Source: JBEKEX01 sp050013615 (GTDB taxonomy: Bacteria > Chloroflexota > Anaerolineae > Anaerolineales > Anaerolineaceae). Taken from it: a DNA stretch of 14,623 bases. A program made the translations under genes and the position numbers. Where the stretch lies: positions 1-14,623 of the forward strand of contig JBEKEX010000042.1 in the NCBI GenBank assembly GCA_050013615.1, read 5' to 3'. Shown here one piece after another: positions 1-7,874 of the stretch. Numbering within the stretch: the first letter of the stretch is position 1; each line of letters starts with the position of its first letter. Under the pieces are notes generated by a model that was not told the DNA's origin, searched no databases, and worked only from the letters and a program-made list of their open reading frames with translations.

Positions 1-1
1 A

Positions 2-1390
2 ATCGGTATCCGCATGACCATGGGCGCCGGGCGGCGCGACCGTGAACACCCGGAGCGCAAGCCGGCTTCGCCTGCCGAAATGTTATGGTATCGTGGCATG
101 GTTGGGCGTGCCTTTCTCAATCTGGACGCCGAACCTCAAGAGTATGCATACTTGCCGGATGAATTCATCAAATTATTGAAACCGATGCAGACCGATGGCT
201 TCATCCCACCGGGCCGGCCAGCTGCCCCCGGCGAATATGCCCACTTGCGTCCTGCCAACGACCACATCTTGGACCAAACCTGCACCTGGCTGGCCGTGAT
301 GCGTCTGCCCAAGCCGCTCAGCGAGGCGGAAAAGAAGTTGGAAGGCATGCAACTGCCTTTCGTCCAGAGCCTGTTGGGTGCCGCCGGACTCATCGACAGC
401 CAAGGCCAACCCAACCCGGCACAGGTGCGCACCTTCTTGGAAGCCGATCGAGCGAAGGCTCTTTCCAAACTTTTCAGCACCTGGCTGAATAGCTCGCAGA
501 TCAATGACCTGCGCTTGCTGCCCGGCTTGGCCTTCGAAGGCGAGTGGCGCAACGACCCACTGGTCGCGCGGCGCACCATCCTGGAATTTATGGAACACCT
601 GCCATCCAACACCTGGTGGAGCCTCGCTTCGTTCATCAACGCCATCCACGACATCCGACCCGATTTCCAGCGTCCTGCCGGTGATTACGATTCCTGGTTC
701 ATCCGCGACGAAGCCACCCAGGAATATTTACGCGGCTTTGGGCATTGGGAAGACGTGGAAGGAAAACTGATCCGCTGGATCATTACCGTTCCCCTGCATC
801 TGCTGGGAGCCATCGACCTGGCTGCACCGGACGAAAAGAGCCCGCCGACGGCTTTCCACCGTTCTGCCTGGGCTGAAGCACTTTTAAACGGCAAAGTCCC
901 TCCTGGCCTGCTTGAGGAGGATGCCAGTATCGTCCTCACATCCAGCGGCCAGGTCAGCATCCCGCGCCTGGCACCGCGCACTGCCCGCTATCAAATCTCC
1001 CGCTTTTGTATCTGGGAGGGCGAACAAAAAGGCGCTTACCGCTACCGCTTGACCTCCCGCTCCCTGGGACGCGCCGCCGAACAAGGTTTGCGCGCCACAC
1101 AATTGACCGCACTTCTGCGCAAATTCGTCGATTCCGGCCTCCCGCCATCGCTGGTGAAAGCCCTGGAACGGTGGGAAAAATACGGTTCCCAAGCGGCCAT
1201 CCAACCCCAAACGTTGTTGCGCGTTTCCAGCCCGGAAATATTGCTGGCACTGCAAAAATCGCCGGCGGGAAAATGGCTGGGAGAAACGCTCAATCCCACT
1301 ACGGCTACCATCAAACCCGGACGGACCGATCAAGTGCTTTCTGCCCTGGCCGAATTGGGCTTTTTGGCCGAAAGCGAAGTGGATGTATAA
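2..1390 (+). CDS. Helicase-associated (XPB/Ssl2 N-terminal-like) domain protein, 5' end missing
   Basis: The frame is already open at the left edge; the ATGs at 14 and 20 have no visible Shine-Dalgarno and are probably internal, so the true start lies outside the window. About 460 residues remain. Counting from the ATG at 14, roughly residues 300-400 match the bacterial Helicase_C_3 / XPB-Ssl2 N-terminal pattern as I remember it: a strand ending in 'SGQVSIPRLAP', then 'ARYQISRF', then 'YRYRLTSRSLGRAAEQGL', then a helix ending 'PPSLVKALERW'. The earlier 'LWYRGMVGRAF' and 'AYLPDEF' are also typical of these proteins. No Walker A or DEAD/DEAH helicase motif is present in the visible part, so it is an accessory-type protein, probably cytoplasmic and nucleic-acid linked. 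The specific role is unknown. It ends 92 nt before kbl; the two share a strand but co-transcription is not shown. Confidence 0.7.
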   Translation: MGIRMTMGAGRRDREHPERKPASPAEMLWYRGMVGRAFLNLDAEPQEYAYLPDEFIKLLKPMQTDGFIPPGRPAAPGEYAHLRPANDHILDQTCTWLAVMRLPKPLSEAEKKLEGMQLPFVQSLLGAAGLIDSQGQPNPAQVRTFLEADRAKALSKLFSTWLNSSQINDLRLLPGLAFEGEWRNDPLVARRTILEFMEHLPSNTWWSLASFINAIHDIRPDFQRPAGDYDSWFIRDEATQEYLRGFGHWEDVEGKLIRWIITVPLHLLGAIDLAAPDEKSPPTAFHRSAWAEALLNGKVPPGLLEEDASIVLTSSGQVSIPRLAPRTARYQISRFCIWEGEQKGAYRYRLTSRSLGRAAEQGLRATQLTALLRKFVDSGLPPSLVKALERWEKYGSQAAIQPQTLLRVSSPEILLALQKSPAGKWLGETLNPTTATIKPGRTDQVLSALAELGFLAESEVDV

Positions 1391-1472
1391 TTCACCGCTG
1401 GTAATGAGTTTTCGGCAGGAAAAGGGAAGTAAAAGTATCCACCGCTCATTATCGATGGTCAAATCCTTTCAC

Positions 1473-1477
1473 AGGAG
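1473..1477 (+). promoter_or_regulatory. Shine-Dalgarno of kbl
   Basis: AGGAG lies 5 nt before the ATG at 1483, which fixes that start. No convincing -35/-10 pair was found in the 92-nt gap (1391-1482) upstream. Confidence 0.75.
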
Positions 1478-1482
1478 TCCCC

Positions 1483-2667
<1,185 letters not shown>

Positions 2668-2695
2668 GGGTGATTTCTTTATGTGAGGGTTCGTG

Positions 2696-4174
2696 ATGGC
2701 AACTACAACTGATACCCATAGCCGTCCACTATTTGACCAATTGCTGCCCTTTTTGCTGGGCATTATGGCGTTGTCACTGCTCGCCACGCTGGCCATGTTT
2801 GCCTACTCCGGCACTTTTTCCCGTTTCATGGCTGACGATTTCTGCTATGCCAACTCCATTCGCCAACTGGGCTGGTTCGGCGGGCAGGTACAGCTTTATA
2901 ACACATGGAGCGGCCGGATCTCATCGAATTTCCTGATCGCCTCACTGGAACCTCTGGGAACATCGATTGCTCCAATCATGCCTGCCATCGCCCTGCTGTT
3001 GTGGCTGGCCGGCCTTTACTGGCTGATCGTCTCGATCACGCGAAAAACAGCTTTTTCCCGGCCGCGGCTTCTGGCACTCGGCCTGGCCGCCGTAGTGTTG
3101 TATTTCACCCTGCTGGCAGCCCCCGACCGCAACCAGGTGCTTTACTGGATGAACGGCCAGATTGCCTATACCTGGCCGTTGATCGCTGTGACTTTTCTGG
3201 CTGCTCTGGTCATCAATCAACTCAACCGGTCTGAGGTGTCGGATGTCCCATTTCTGCTGATGCTGGCTGCTTTTTTGCTGGCATTCCTGGCCGATGGCTT
3301 TTCCGAGACCAACGCCGCACTGCAAGTTGGCATGGTCTTCGTGGCGCTGCTGCTTTTCATCAGCTTTTCCAAGGGCTCCCTCCGCATCACTGGCGCCGCC
3401 CTGCTGGCTGTGGTGCTGGTTGGTTCACTGGCTGCGATGGCACTGGTCATCCTCGCACCTGGCAATGTCATACGCCAGACGGTTGTCGCCACCATAACAC
3501 CGTCGTTGCCGGTACTGGTCATCACATCCATTGAGTATGCCTGGGATTTCATTTTCAATGCGCTTAAAGGCCTGCCCATTCCGTTCGTGCTGGTGGTCGG
3601 CCTGTCTTTCTTGACAGCATTCCTTAGCCACTCCGGGCAGAACGCTTCTGAAATTTCAGCACTTACTTCGCGTAAAAAGTCTTGGAAGCTGCTGCTGGTG
3701 CCACTGGTTTGCTTTCTGCTGATCGTGTGCTGCATGGCACCTTCTGAATACGCTGAAACGGCTTATCCGGAGAACCGGGCATTGCTATCTGCCACGTTCG
3801 TGCTGGTGCTTTCACTCGTGGTGCTTTGCGTTTGGATCGGTGTCATCGCCAAAAGGCTGATCGCTGCAAGCAGCAAGCGCATGCGTCAAACCTTACTGAT
3901 CATGGCATTGATCCTGTGCCTGGCATTGAGCCTTTACCCCCTTCATTACATTTTCGAGACCGAAAAGTCGTTCAAACAGGCCGTCACTTACTCCGCTGCC
4001 TGGGATAAACGACAGACCACCATCTTCCAGGCATTATCACAGAACCGGCGTGATGTGATGGTTAAACCCATCAACAGCCTGTACAGCATCATGGAAGCCA
4101 AGGACGACCCCAAGTTCTGGGTCAACACCTGCATCGCCGGTTATTACAATCTTAACTCACTAACCGCCAAATAA
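2696..4174 (+). CDS. Polytopic membrane protein, DUF6056-like (GT-C-like)
   Basis: This is a 492-residue integral membrane protein with about 11-13 hydrophobic segments spread through residues 17-425 and a polar C-terminal tail of about 70 residues. After the first membrane segment comes 'ADDFCYA' (46-52) and then 'WSGR' (71-74), an acidic first-loop arrangement seen in DUF6056 proteins and reminiscent of GT-C glycosyltransferases. 'MNGQIAYTWPL', 'DGFSETNAAL' and 'APGNVIR' further in also fit DUF6056 as I know it. A lipid-linked sugar transferase role is possible but unproven. The ATG at 2696 is chosen because GAGGG (2685-2689) sits 6 nt upstream; a GTG at 2693, immediately before it, is only 3 nt from that site. 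It begins 28 nt after kbl, so it may share kbl's transcript. It converges on the gene at 4283-4573. Confidence 0.7.
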   Translation: MATTTDTHSRPLFDQLLPFLLGIMALSLLATLAMFAYSGTFSRFMADDFCYANSIRQLGWFGGQVQLYNTWSGRISSNFLIASLEPLGTSIAPIMPAIALLLWLAGLYWLIVSITRKTAFSRPRLLALGLAAVVLYFTLLAAPDRNQVLYWMNGQIAYTWPLIAVTFLAALVINQLNRSEVSDVPFLLMLAAFLLAFLADGFSETNAALQVGMVFVALLLFISFSKGSLRITGAALLAVVLVGSLAAMALVILAPGNVIRQTVVATITPSLPVLVITSIEYAWDFIFNALKGLPIPFVLVVGLSFLTAFLSHSGQNASEISALTSRKKSWKLLLVPLVCFLLIVCCMAPSEYAETAYPENRALLSATFVLVLSLVVLCVWIGVIAKRLIAASSKRMRQTLLIMALILCLALSLYPLHYIFETEKSFKQAVTYSAAWDKRQTTIFQALSQNRRDVMVKPINSLYSIMEAKDDPKFWVNTCIAGYYNLNSLTAK

Positions 4175-4191
4175 TTGTCTTTTCCAGCAAT

Positions 4192-4233
4192 TAATACGAT
4201 TAATCCCGCAGTTGCGCGGGATTAATCGTATTA
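4192..4233. terminator. Perfect 18-bp inverted repeat between convergent genes
   Basis: The left arm TAATACGATTAATCCCGC (4192-4209) and right arm GCGGGATTAATCGTATTA (4216-4233) are exact reverse complements around the 6-nt loop AGTTGC. It begins 17 nt after the stop of the DUF6056-like gene and lies 3' of the minus-strand gene ending at 4283, the usual place for a bidirectional terminator. Neither side has a U-tract: the plus side continues GGAGGGAGGAG and the minus side AATTGCTGG. It is therefore not a standard rho-independent terminator. Each arm also contains the 8-bp palindrome GATTAATC, so a paired protein-binding site is an alternative. Confidence 0.5.
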
Positions 4234-4245
4234 GGAGGGAGGAGA

Positions 4246-4274
4246 AGATATACACCAACGAACTTGGTATATCT
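4246..4274. repeat. Imperfect hairpin next to the 18-bp inverted repeat
   Basis: AGATATACACCAA (4246-4258) and TTGGTATATCT (4264-4274) pair as 11 bp with a 2-nt bulge around a 5-nt loop. It lies between the larger inverted repeat and the stop of the minus-strand cysteine-rich gene, and could protect or end that transcript. It is AT-rich with no T-run. Confidence 0.35.
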
Positions 4275-4282
4275 ATCAGCAA

Positions 4283-4573
4283 TTAATTTTTCTCGACAAA
4301 GGGATCATAGTTGGGATTGGCTCCCGACCACATGCACCTGCCAGTGTCGAATTTCATGCACTGGCCGCCATGCGAACAGCGCTCACTCAAAATGCGGGTA
4401 CCATCCGGCAAATATTCCGGCGGGTAAAGCACTTCGACCTGCAGCGCCACTTGGCAATCCGCTTTATCACAGAACCGAACTTTGACTGTTTCCCAGGCTC
4501 GCTCAACCATCATTACCTCCGAGTGACCTAGCCCGTGGGCATCTCTTGTACAAATATAACAGTTGTCAGACAT
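4283..4573 (-). CDS. Small cysteine-rich protein, probably metal-binding, unknown function
   Basis: I do not recognise this 96-residue protein. It has seven cysteines: C5-x2-C8, C35-x4-C40, and C66-x5-C72-x7-C80, plus H68 between the last group. That would allow one zinc-ribbon-like four-Cys site and a second Cys/His site. It has no signal peptide or membrane segment, so it should be cytoplasmic. The C-terminus runs 'RCMWSGANPNYDPF'. The start is uncertain. The ATG at 4573 keeps the first CxxC but has only a weak GGCAGG nearby. Two adjacent internal ATGs (4513 and 4510) sit 2 and 5 nt behind a strong GGAGG, giving proteins of 76 or 75 residues without C5/C8. It is separated from the glycan cluster by 181 nt and is probably an independent unit. 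Confidence 0.55.
   Translation of the reverse strand: MSDNCYICTRDAHGLGHSEVMMVERAWETVKVRFCDKADCQVALQVEVLYPPEYLPDGTRILSERCSHGGQCMKFDTGRCMWSGANPNYDPFVEKN
4516..4520 (-). promoter_or_regulatory. Internal Shine-Dalgarno in the cysteine-rich gene
   Basis: On the minus strand the sequence reads GGAGGTAATGATG. GGAGG is 5 nt before the ATG at 4510 and 2 nt before the ATG at 4513. This is a better site than anything upstream of the ATG at 4573 and suggests a shorter product, or two products. Confidence 0.45.
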
Positions 4574-4580
4574 GCCTGCC

Positions 4581-4596
4581 AGTGATTTGCATCACT
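4581..4596. promoter_or_regulatory. Possible CRP/FNR-type operator
   Basis: AGTGAT-TTGC-ATCACT is a perfect 6-bp-arm palindrome. It can also be read as GTGA-N6-TCAC, the core of the CRP-family consensus TGTGA-N6-TCACA. It ends 7 nt upstream of the ATG at 4573, or about 67 nt upstream of the internal ATG at 4513. The remainder of the 4574-4754 gap shows no clear promoter or terminator. Confidence 0.3.
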
Positions 4597-4754
4597 TTTC
4601 AAAGGGACAAATTACCAGCCAAACCATGATTAATGGCTCTAGTACCCCGTCAAACATGAAAATGTAATTTCACCAAACTGTTTCTGCTTTGTCATAAGAG
4701 AATCTATTTACAAATGAGGTTTGAAGGGGCACTAGCCGATTCTCGCGCGCCCGC

Positions 4755-5525
4755 TCATTTTTTAAATTTCCGGCGGCGGCGCCAATTGATCAAAGGAGCC
4801 ACGACCTTGCGCACATAATACTTGGCGACGATAGGAGCCAGGCGGCTTCCGCCGTCTCGGTAATGCACGCGCAGCATTTCGGGCCAACAGCGTTCGTCAG
4901 CTGAAATGGTCTTGGCGTCCGAGTGCAACCGGAAGTTTGCCCACACTTTGCCAGGCTGGTAAGCCAGCGGCGTCAGGCGTGACAACCTCACCCACAGGTC
5001 ATAATCCATGGCAAAGTAGAAGGAGGGATCCAGCGGGCCCACCTGATGCCACAACTCCGCTCGAAAGAACGACGCCTGCTGCGGGATATGGACGTAGCCG
5101 CGCCGCAATTTGGCATAATCGGTTGACGCTGCCGGGAAAAGCCCAATCTTACGATCGTCTTCATCGACAAAATTCGTGTCGCCGTACACCATCCCAACAT
5201 CCGGATGGGACTGCAAGAAAGCCACTGCCTCGCTGACCGAACGAGGTTCATAGGTATCATCCGAGTTCAGCCAGGCAAGGATATCGCCATGCGCATGGGC
5301 AAAGCCTTTGTTGATGGCATCGGTTTGCCCCTTATCCTTTTCCGAGACCCACCAGGCCAGCCGGTCGGCATATTTTTTAATGATTTCGACACTGCCATCC
5401 GTCGAGCCGCCATCCACGATCAGGTACTCGATATCGGCATCATCCTGTGCCAGCACAGAACGGATGGTGCGTTCGAGGAAACGAGCTTGATTGAAAGAAG
5501 GCGTGACAATTGAAACCCGCATCAT
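4755..5525 (-). CDS. Family 2 glycosyltransferase (GT2, GT-A fold)
   Basis: This is a 256-residue cytoplasmic GT-A glycosyltransferase that should move a sugar from a nucleotide donor onto a growing surface glycan. Visible motifs: 'VSIVTPSFNQ' (4-13) opening the Rossmann-like half; 'VDGGSTDGS' (37-45); 'WWVSEKDKGQ' (58-67); the metal-binding DXD-like 'NSDD' (87-90); 'QQASFFR' (149-155); and 'MDYDLW' (173-178), which carries the usual late acidic residue. The C-terminus is basic ('RRRRKFKK') and may touch the membrane. The ATG at 5525 is chosen because GAGGA (5536-5532) lies 6 nt upstream; a TTG at 5531 directly abuts that site. It starts 13 nt after the GT39 gene ends. It is clearly related to the GT2 at 7875-8834. 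The sugar cannot be predicted. Confidence 0.88.
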   Translation of the reverse strand: MMRVSIVTPSFNQARFLERTIRSVLAQDDADIEYLIVDGGSTDGSVEIIKKYADRLAWWVSEKDKGQTDAINKGFAHAHGDILAWLNSDDTYEPRSVSEAVAFLQSHPDVGMVYGDTNFVDEDDRKIGLFPAASTDYAKLRRGYVHIPQQASFFRAELWHQVGPLDPSFYFAMDYDLWVRLSRLTPLAYQPGKVWANFRLHSDAKTISADERCWPEMLRVHYRDGGSRLAPIVAKYYVRKVVAPLINWRRRRKFKK

Positions 5526-5538
5526 GGACAATCCTCGG

Positions 5539-7095
5539 TCACGGCGTCACGCCTGACTGCGTAGCAGCCGGTAAAGGTTTACGCAAATCATAGATGAGAT
5601 AATCTGTGCCCTGATCATAGATCGGATAGTGCGTTTGCAGGTAGCTCTTCAACTGGGGTTGGTTGTTCAATTCGTTCAGGTCGGTAATCAGAAAGAACTC
5701 ACTCCGCTGGGTCAATTCTTGGAATTGCTGATCGAATTCCGGCGCCTTCATCCCGGCCAGTAGACGCAAGGCCGTGTCGCCGGTATAGGGCCAATAAGCA
5801 GCAGGCTCGATCCAGCCAAAGTATTCCAGACGATAACCGTAATCCTGCGTCAAAGCCGTGGTCGAATGATGCTTCAAAATGCCGCCGATATGCTGCCAGT
5901 AAGCCAGTTGAGGGCGGTAATCCGTCTTATGGAAGGTATTGCGCACATTCCACAGGTTAAAAGCGACGCCAAACACCAGGCAGGCCACGATCACGATGCG
6001 CAACCACTTCCCCGGGTTAAGCTGCCGCAGGCGGCTGCTGATGACCTCGCCCAGCGGTGCGAGAGAAAGCCCGACCACCGGCACCAGGGCAATGTGATAA
6101 TAATCATGGGTCGAAAAATAATAAGCAAAGATCAGCGCAAAGATCACATACGCGATCCAGTGAGAGATCAGGATCGCCCGTTTTTCCTTCGTCTCATACA
6201 GGAAGATGCCCACCAATGCAGCAACGAAAAATGCCAGGCCGATGACGCCTTCGAGCATACCTTCCCAACGCAGGTAGAACACTGGGTCGAGCCAAAGCTG
6301 TGGGAAGAAACGAAGGGCAAAGTCCGATCCCAAACCGCCCTGCACAAAGAAGCCGTAGATCATATAGATGATGGTCGGGATGGCCGTGAGCGCGCCCATT
6401 GCCCAGAATTGAAGGTCGGTGAACGATTTTCGAAACCCACGCGCAATGAGGATCCCCAAGAAGCCGCCAAAGATAGGGAACACCGCCAAGGCTTTGGTGA
6501 AGATGGCCAGCCCGGCAGCCAGCCCACATATCATCACCCATTTCCAAGACCTCTTGAGGTACCAGCGATAGAGCCCCCACCAAGTGACGATGGAGAGAGC
6601 CGTGGTCAAGGGGTCCGGCATGAAAGCCCGGCTGGCGACAATACCATAAGGCACGAACCAATAGAAAGCCGCCGCCACCAGGCCGCCATCCACCGAGGTC
6701 ATGTCGCGCGCCAGCAGGTATAGGAATATGCCACCCAGCACCCAGATGATGGCGCTTTCCAGACGCGGCAGCCAGAGGATTTCCTGCCCGACGACCTCAT
6801 AGCTGAAAGCGGCCATGCTGTCGAACACCGGCGATTCGATCCCTTCGATCCGCCACATGCCAATGGCCAGGTCACGCTGCTCTTGCGGTGCAGAGGTCAA
6901 CTGCTGATAATAACGGCCGCGCGCCAAAATTGCCGTATACAACTGGCGTGTAGGCTGAAAATCCAGCGGCAGGTCGGTGATGTCATAGACCCGGATCGCC
7001 AGGGCGGCTGCGAACATGACCAGCAGCACCAGCATCTGGGCCCAGCGCGAGGTGCCAAAAAAAGATTGGCGTTGGTTGGAAAGAGACTCAATCAT
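5539..7095 (-). CDS. GT39-type (PMT/ArnT-like) membrane glycosyltransferase
   Basis: This is a 518-residue polytopic membrane protein of the GT-C superfamily. Such enzymes use polyprenyl-phosphate sugars and act at the outer face of the cytoplasmic membrane. After membrane segment 1 (about 20-35) the first loop reads 'VYDITDLPLDFQPTRQ' (36-51), the site of the catalytic acidic residue in this family; Asp45 is the best candidate. 'SRAFMPDPLTTAL' (155-167) is the conserved second acidic loop. About ten further hydrophobic segments follow, then a C-terminal soluble part of about 110 residues. The ATG overlaps the FkbM stop as TAATG, sharing one base, so translation is probably coupled. No polyprenyl-phosphate sugar synthase gene is in the window. 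Donor and acceptor are unknown. Confidence 0.8.
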   Translation of the reverse strand: MIESLSNQRQSFFGTSRWAQMLVLLVMFAAALAIRVYDITDLPLDFQPTRQLYTAILARGRYYQQLTSAPQEQRDLAIGMWRIEGIESPVFDSMAAFSYEVVGQEILWLPRLESAIIWVLGGIFLYLLARDMTSVDGGLVAAAFYWFVPYGIVASRAFMPDPLTTALSIVTWWGLYRWYLKRSWKWVMICGLAAGLAIFTKALAVFPIFGGFLGILIARGFRKSFTDLQFWAMGALTAIPTIIYMIYGFFVQGGLGSDFALRFFPQLWLDPVFYLRWEGMLEGVIGLAFFVAALVGIFLYETKEKRAILISHWIAYVIFALIFAYYFSTHDYYHIALVPVVGLSLAPLGEVISSRLRQLNPGKWLRIVIVACLVFGVAFNLWNVRNTFHKTDYRPQLAYWQHIGGILKHHSTTALTQDYGYRLEYFGWIEPAAYWPYTGDTALRLLAGMKAPEFDQQFQELTQRSEFFLITDLNELNNQPQLKSYLQTHYPIYDQGTDYLIYDLRKPLPAATQSGVTP

Positions 7096-7871
7096 TATTT
7101 ACCTATGTGCATAAACAAAGCATCGCTCTGTAAGATTGCCCCGTTCTCGGGTGAGAGCAACGAGTCGAAATTGCCCGCAAAGAGGAAGCCCTGCGACCTC
7201 AAGTAGTCATACAAGCCATCGAAAAGCACCTGGTTCTCGTATAGCGTCTGGTAGGAGACCTCCGAGATCAGGTAATCGACCTGCTTCACCAGCTCACCCG
7301 CGCCCTCCAGTACCACCCGCTCGAACCCCTGCACATCCAGTTTGAGCAGCACCGGCGGCTTCAATTCCATTTTCAAAATAAAATCATCCAGCCGTGCCAC
7401 GGGTACTTTGATTTTATGCGCTTCAGCGGCATAAGGGAATGCCTTTTTATGAAGATCACCCATCGCCAGGGCCGAGGAAGACGGTGCGAAATCACTGACG
7501 AAGAAATCCATCTCACCGGGGTGGTCGCCCAGAGCGGTCTGGAAGGCAGTGAATTTGCCCAAGGATTCCAGGTTCATCTTCATTGCGGTGATATTTTCGG
7601 GCAAGGGATCAAAGGAATAGATCTGCGCTCCCGGCAGCATGTGGCGCGCCGCGTAGGCAAAAGAGCCGATATAGGCGCCGACATCGATGACCGTGTTGAA
7701 GCCCACCGACTGGAACCAGGCACGGTGCGGGGTCAGGCGCGGCATCTCATGCAGCAGCTTGCGGTTGGTAAAGACCTTCCCTAGCATTGGAAAGAAGCGC
7801 TGCGGGTACTGGAATGGAAGGGATAGATATTCGATCCCCACGATCAAGGTTTCTGAAACATCTCTGGGCAT
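7095..7871 (-). CDS. FkbM family SAM-dependent methyltransferase
   Basis: This is a 258-residue class I methyltransferase. 'VIDVGAYIGSFA' (61-72) is the glycine-rich SAM-binding motif I, 'IYSFDPLPENI' (84-94) holds the acidic residue that binds the SAM ribose, and 'LLKLDVQGFE' (175-184) is the FkbM signature (usually D-x-x-G-x-E). In glycan clusters FkbM proteins usually O-methylate a sugar hydroxyl, which is the likely role here. The ATG has AGAAGGG 7 nt upstream and starts 3 nt after the preceding GT2 stop; its own stop overlaps the GT39 start. It lies between two glycosyltransferases, which supports glycan modification over small-molecule methylation. Confidence 0.85.
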   Translation of the reverse strand: MPRDVSETLIVGIEYLSLPFQYPQRFFPMLGKVFTNRKLLHEMPRLTPHRAWFQSVGFNTVIDVGAYIGSFAYAARHMLPGAQIYSFDPLPENITAMKMNLESLGKFTAFQTALGDHPGEMDFFVSDFAPSSSALAMGDLHKKAFPYAAEAHKIKVPVARLDDFILKMELKPPVLLKLDVQGFERVVLEGAGELVKQVDYLISEVSYQTLYENQVLFDGLYDYLRSQGFLFAGNFDSLLSPENGAILQSDALFMHIGK

Positions 7872-7874
7872 GTA

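Noticed and set aside
136..654. Two overlapping antisense frames of 158-172 codons at the left end.
   Set aside because: Both are shadows of the helicase-associated-domain gene, whose frame has recognisable family motifs.
4574..4754. A possible intrinsic terminator after the last GT2 gene (GGGC near 4745-4750 and GCCC near 4728-4731 on the minus strand).
   Set aside because: The stem is only about 4 bp, with a long loop and no T-run after it.
5866..6723. A 285-codon open frame on the plus strand opposite the GT39 gene.
   Set aside because: Its composition (rich in His, Gln, Asp, Arg) is that of a reverse complement of hydrophobic codons. The minus-strand frame has clear membrane segments and GT39 motifs.
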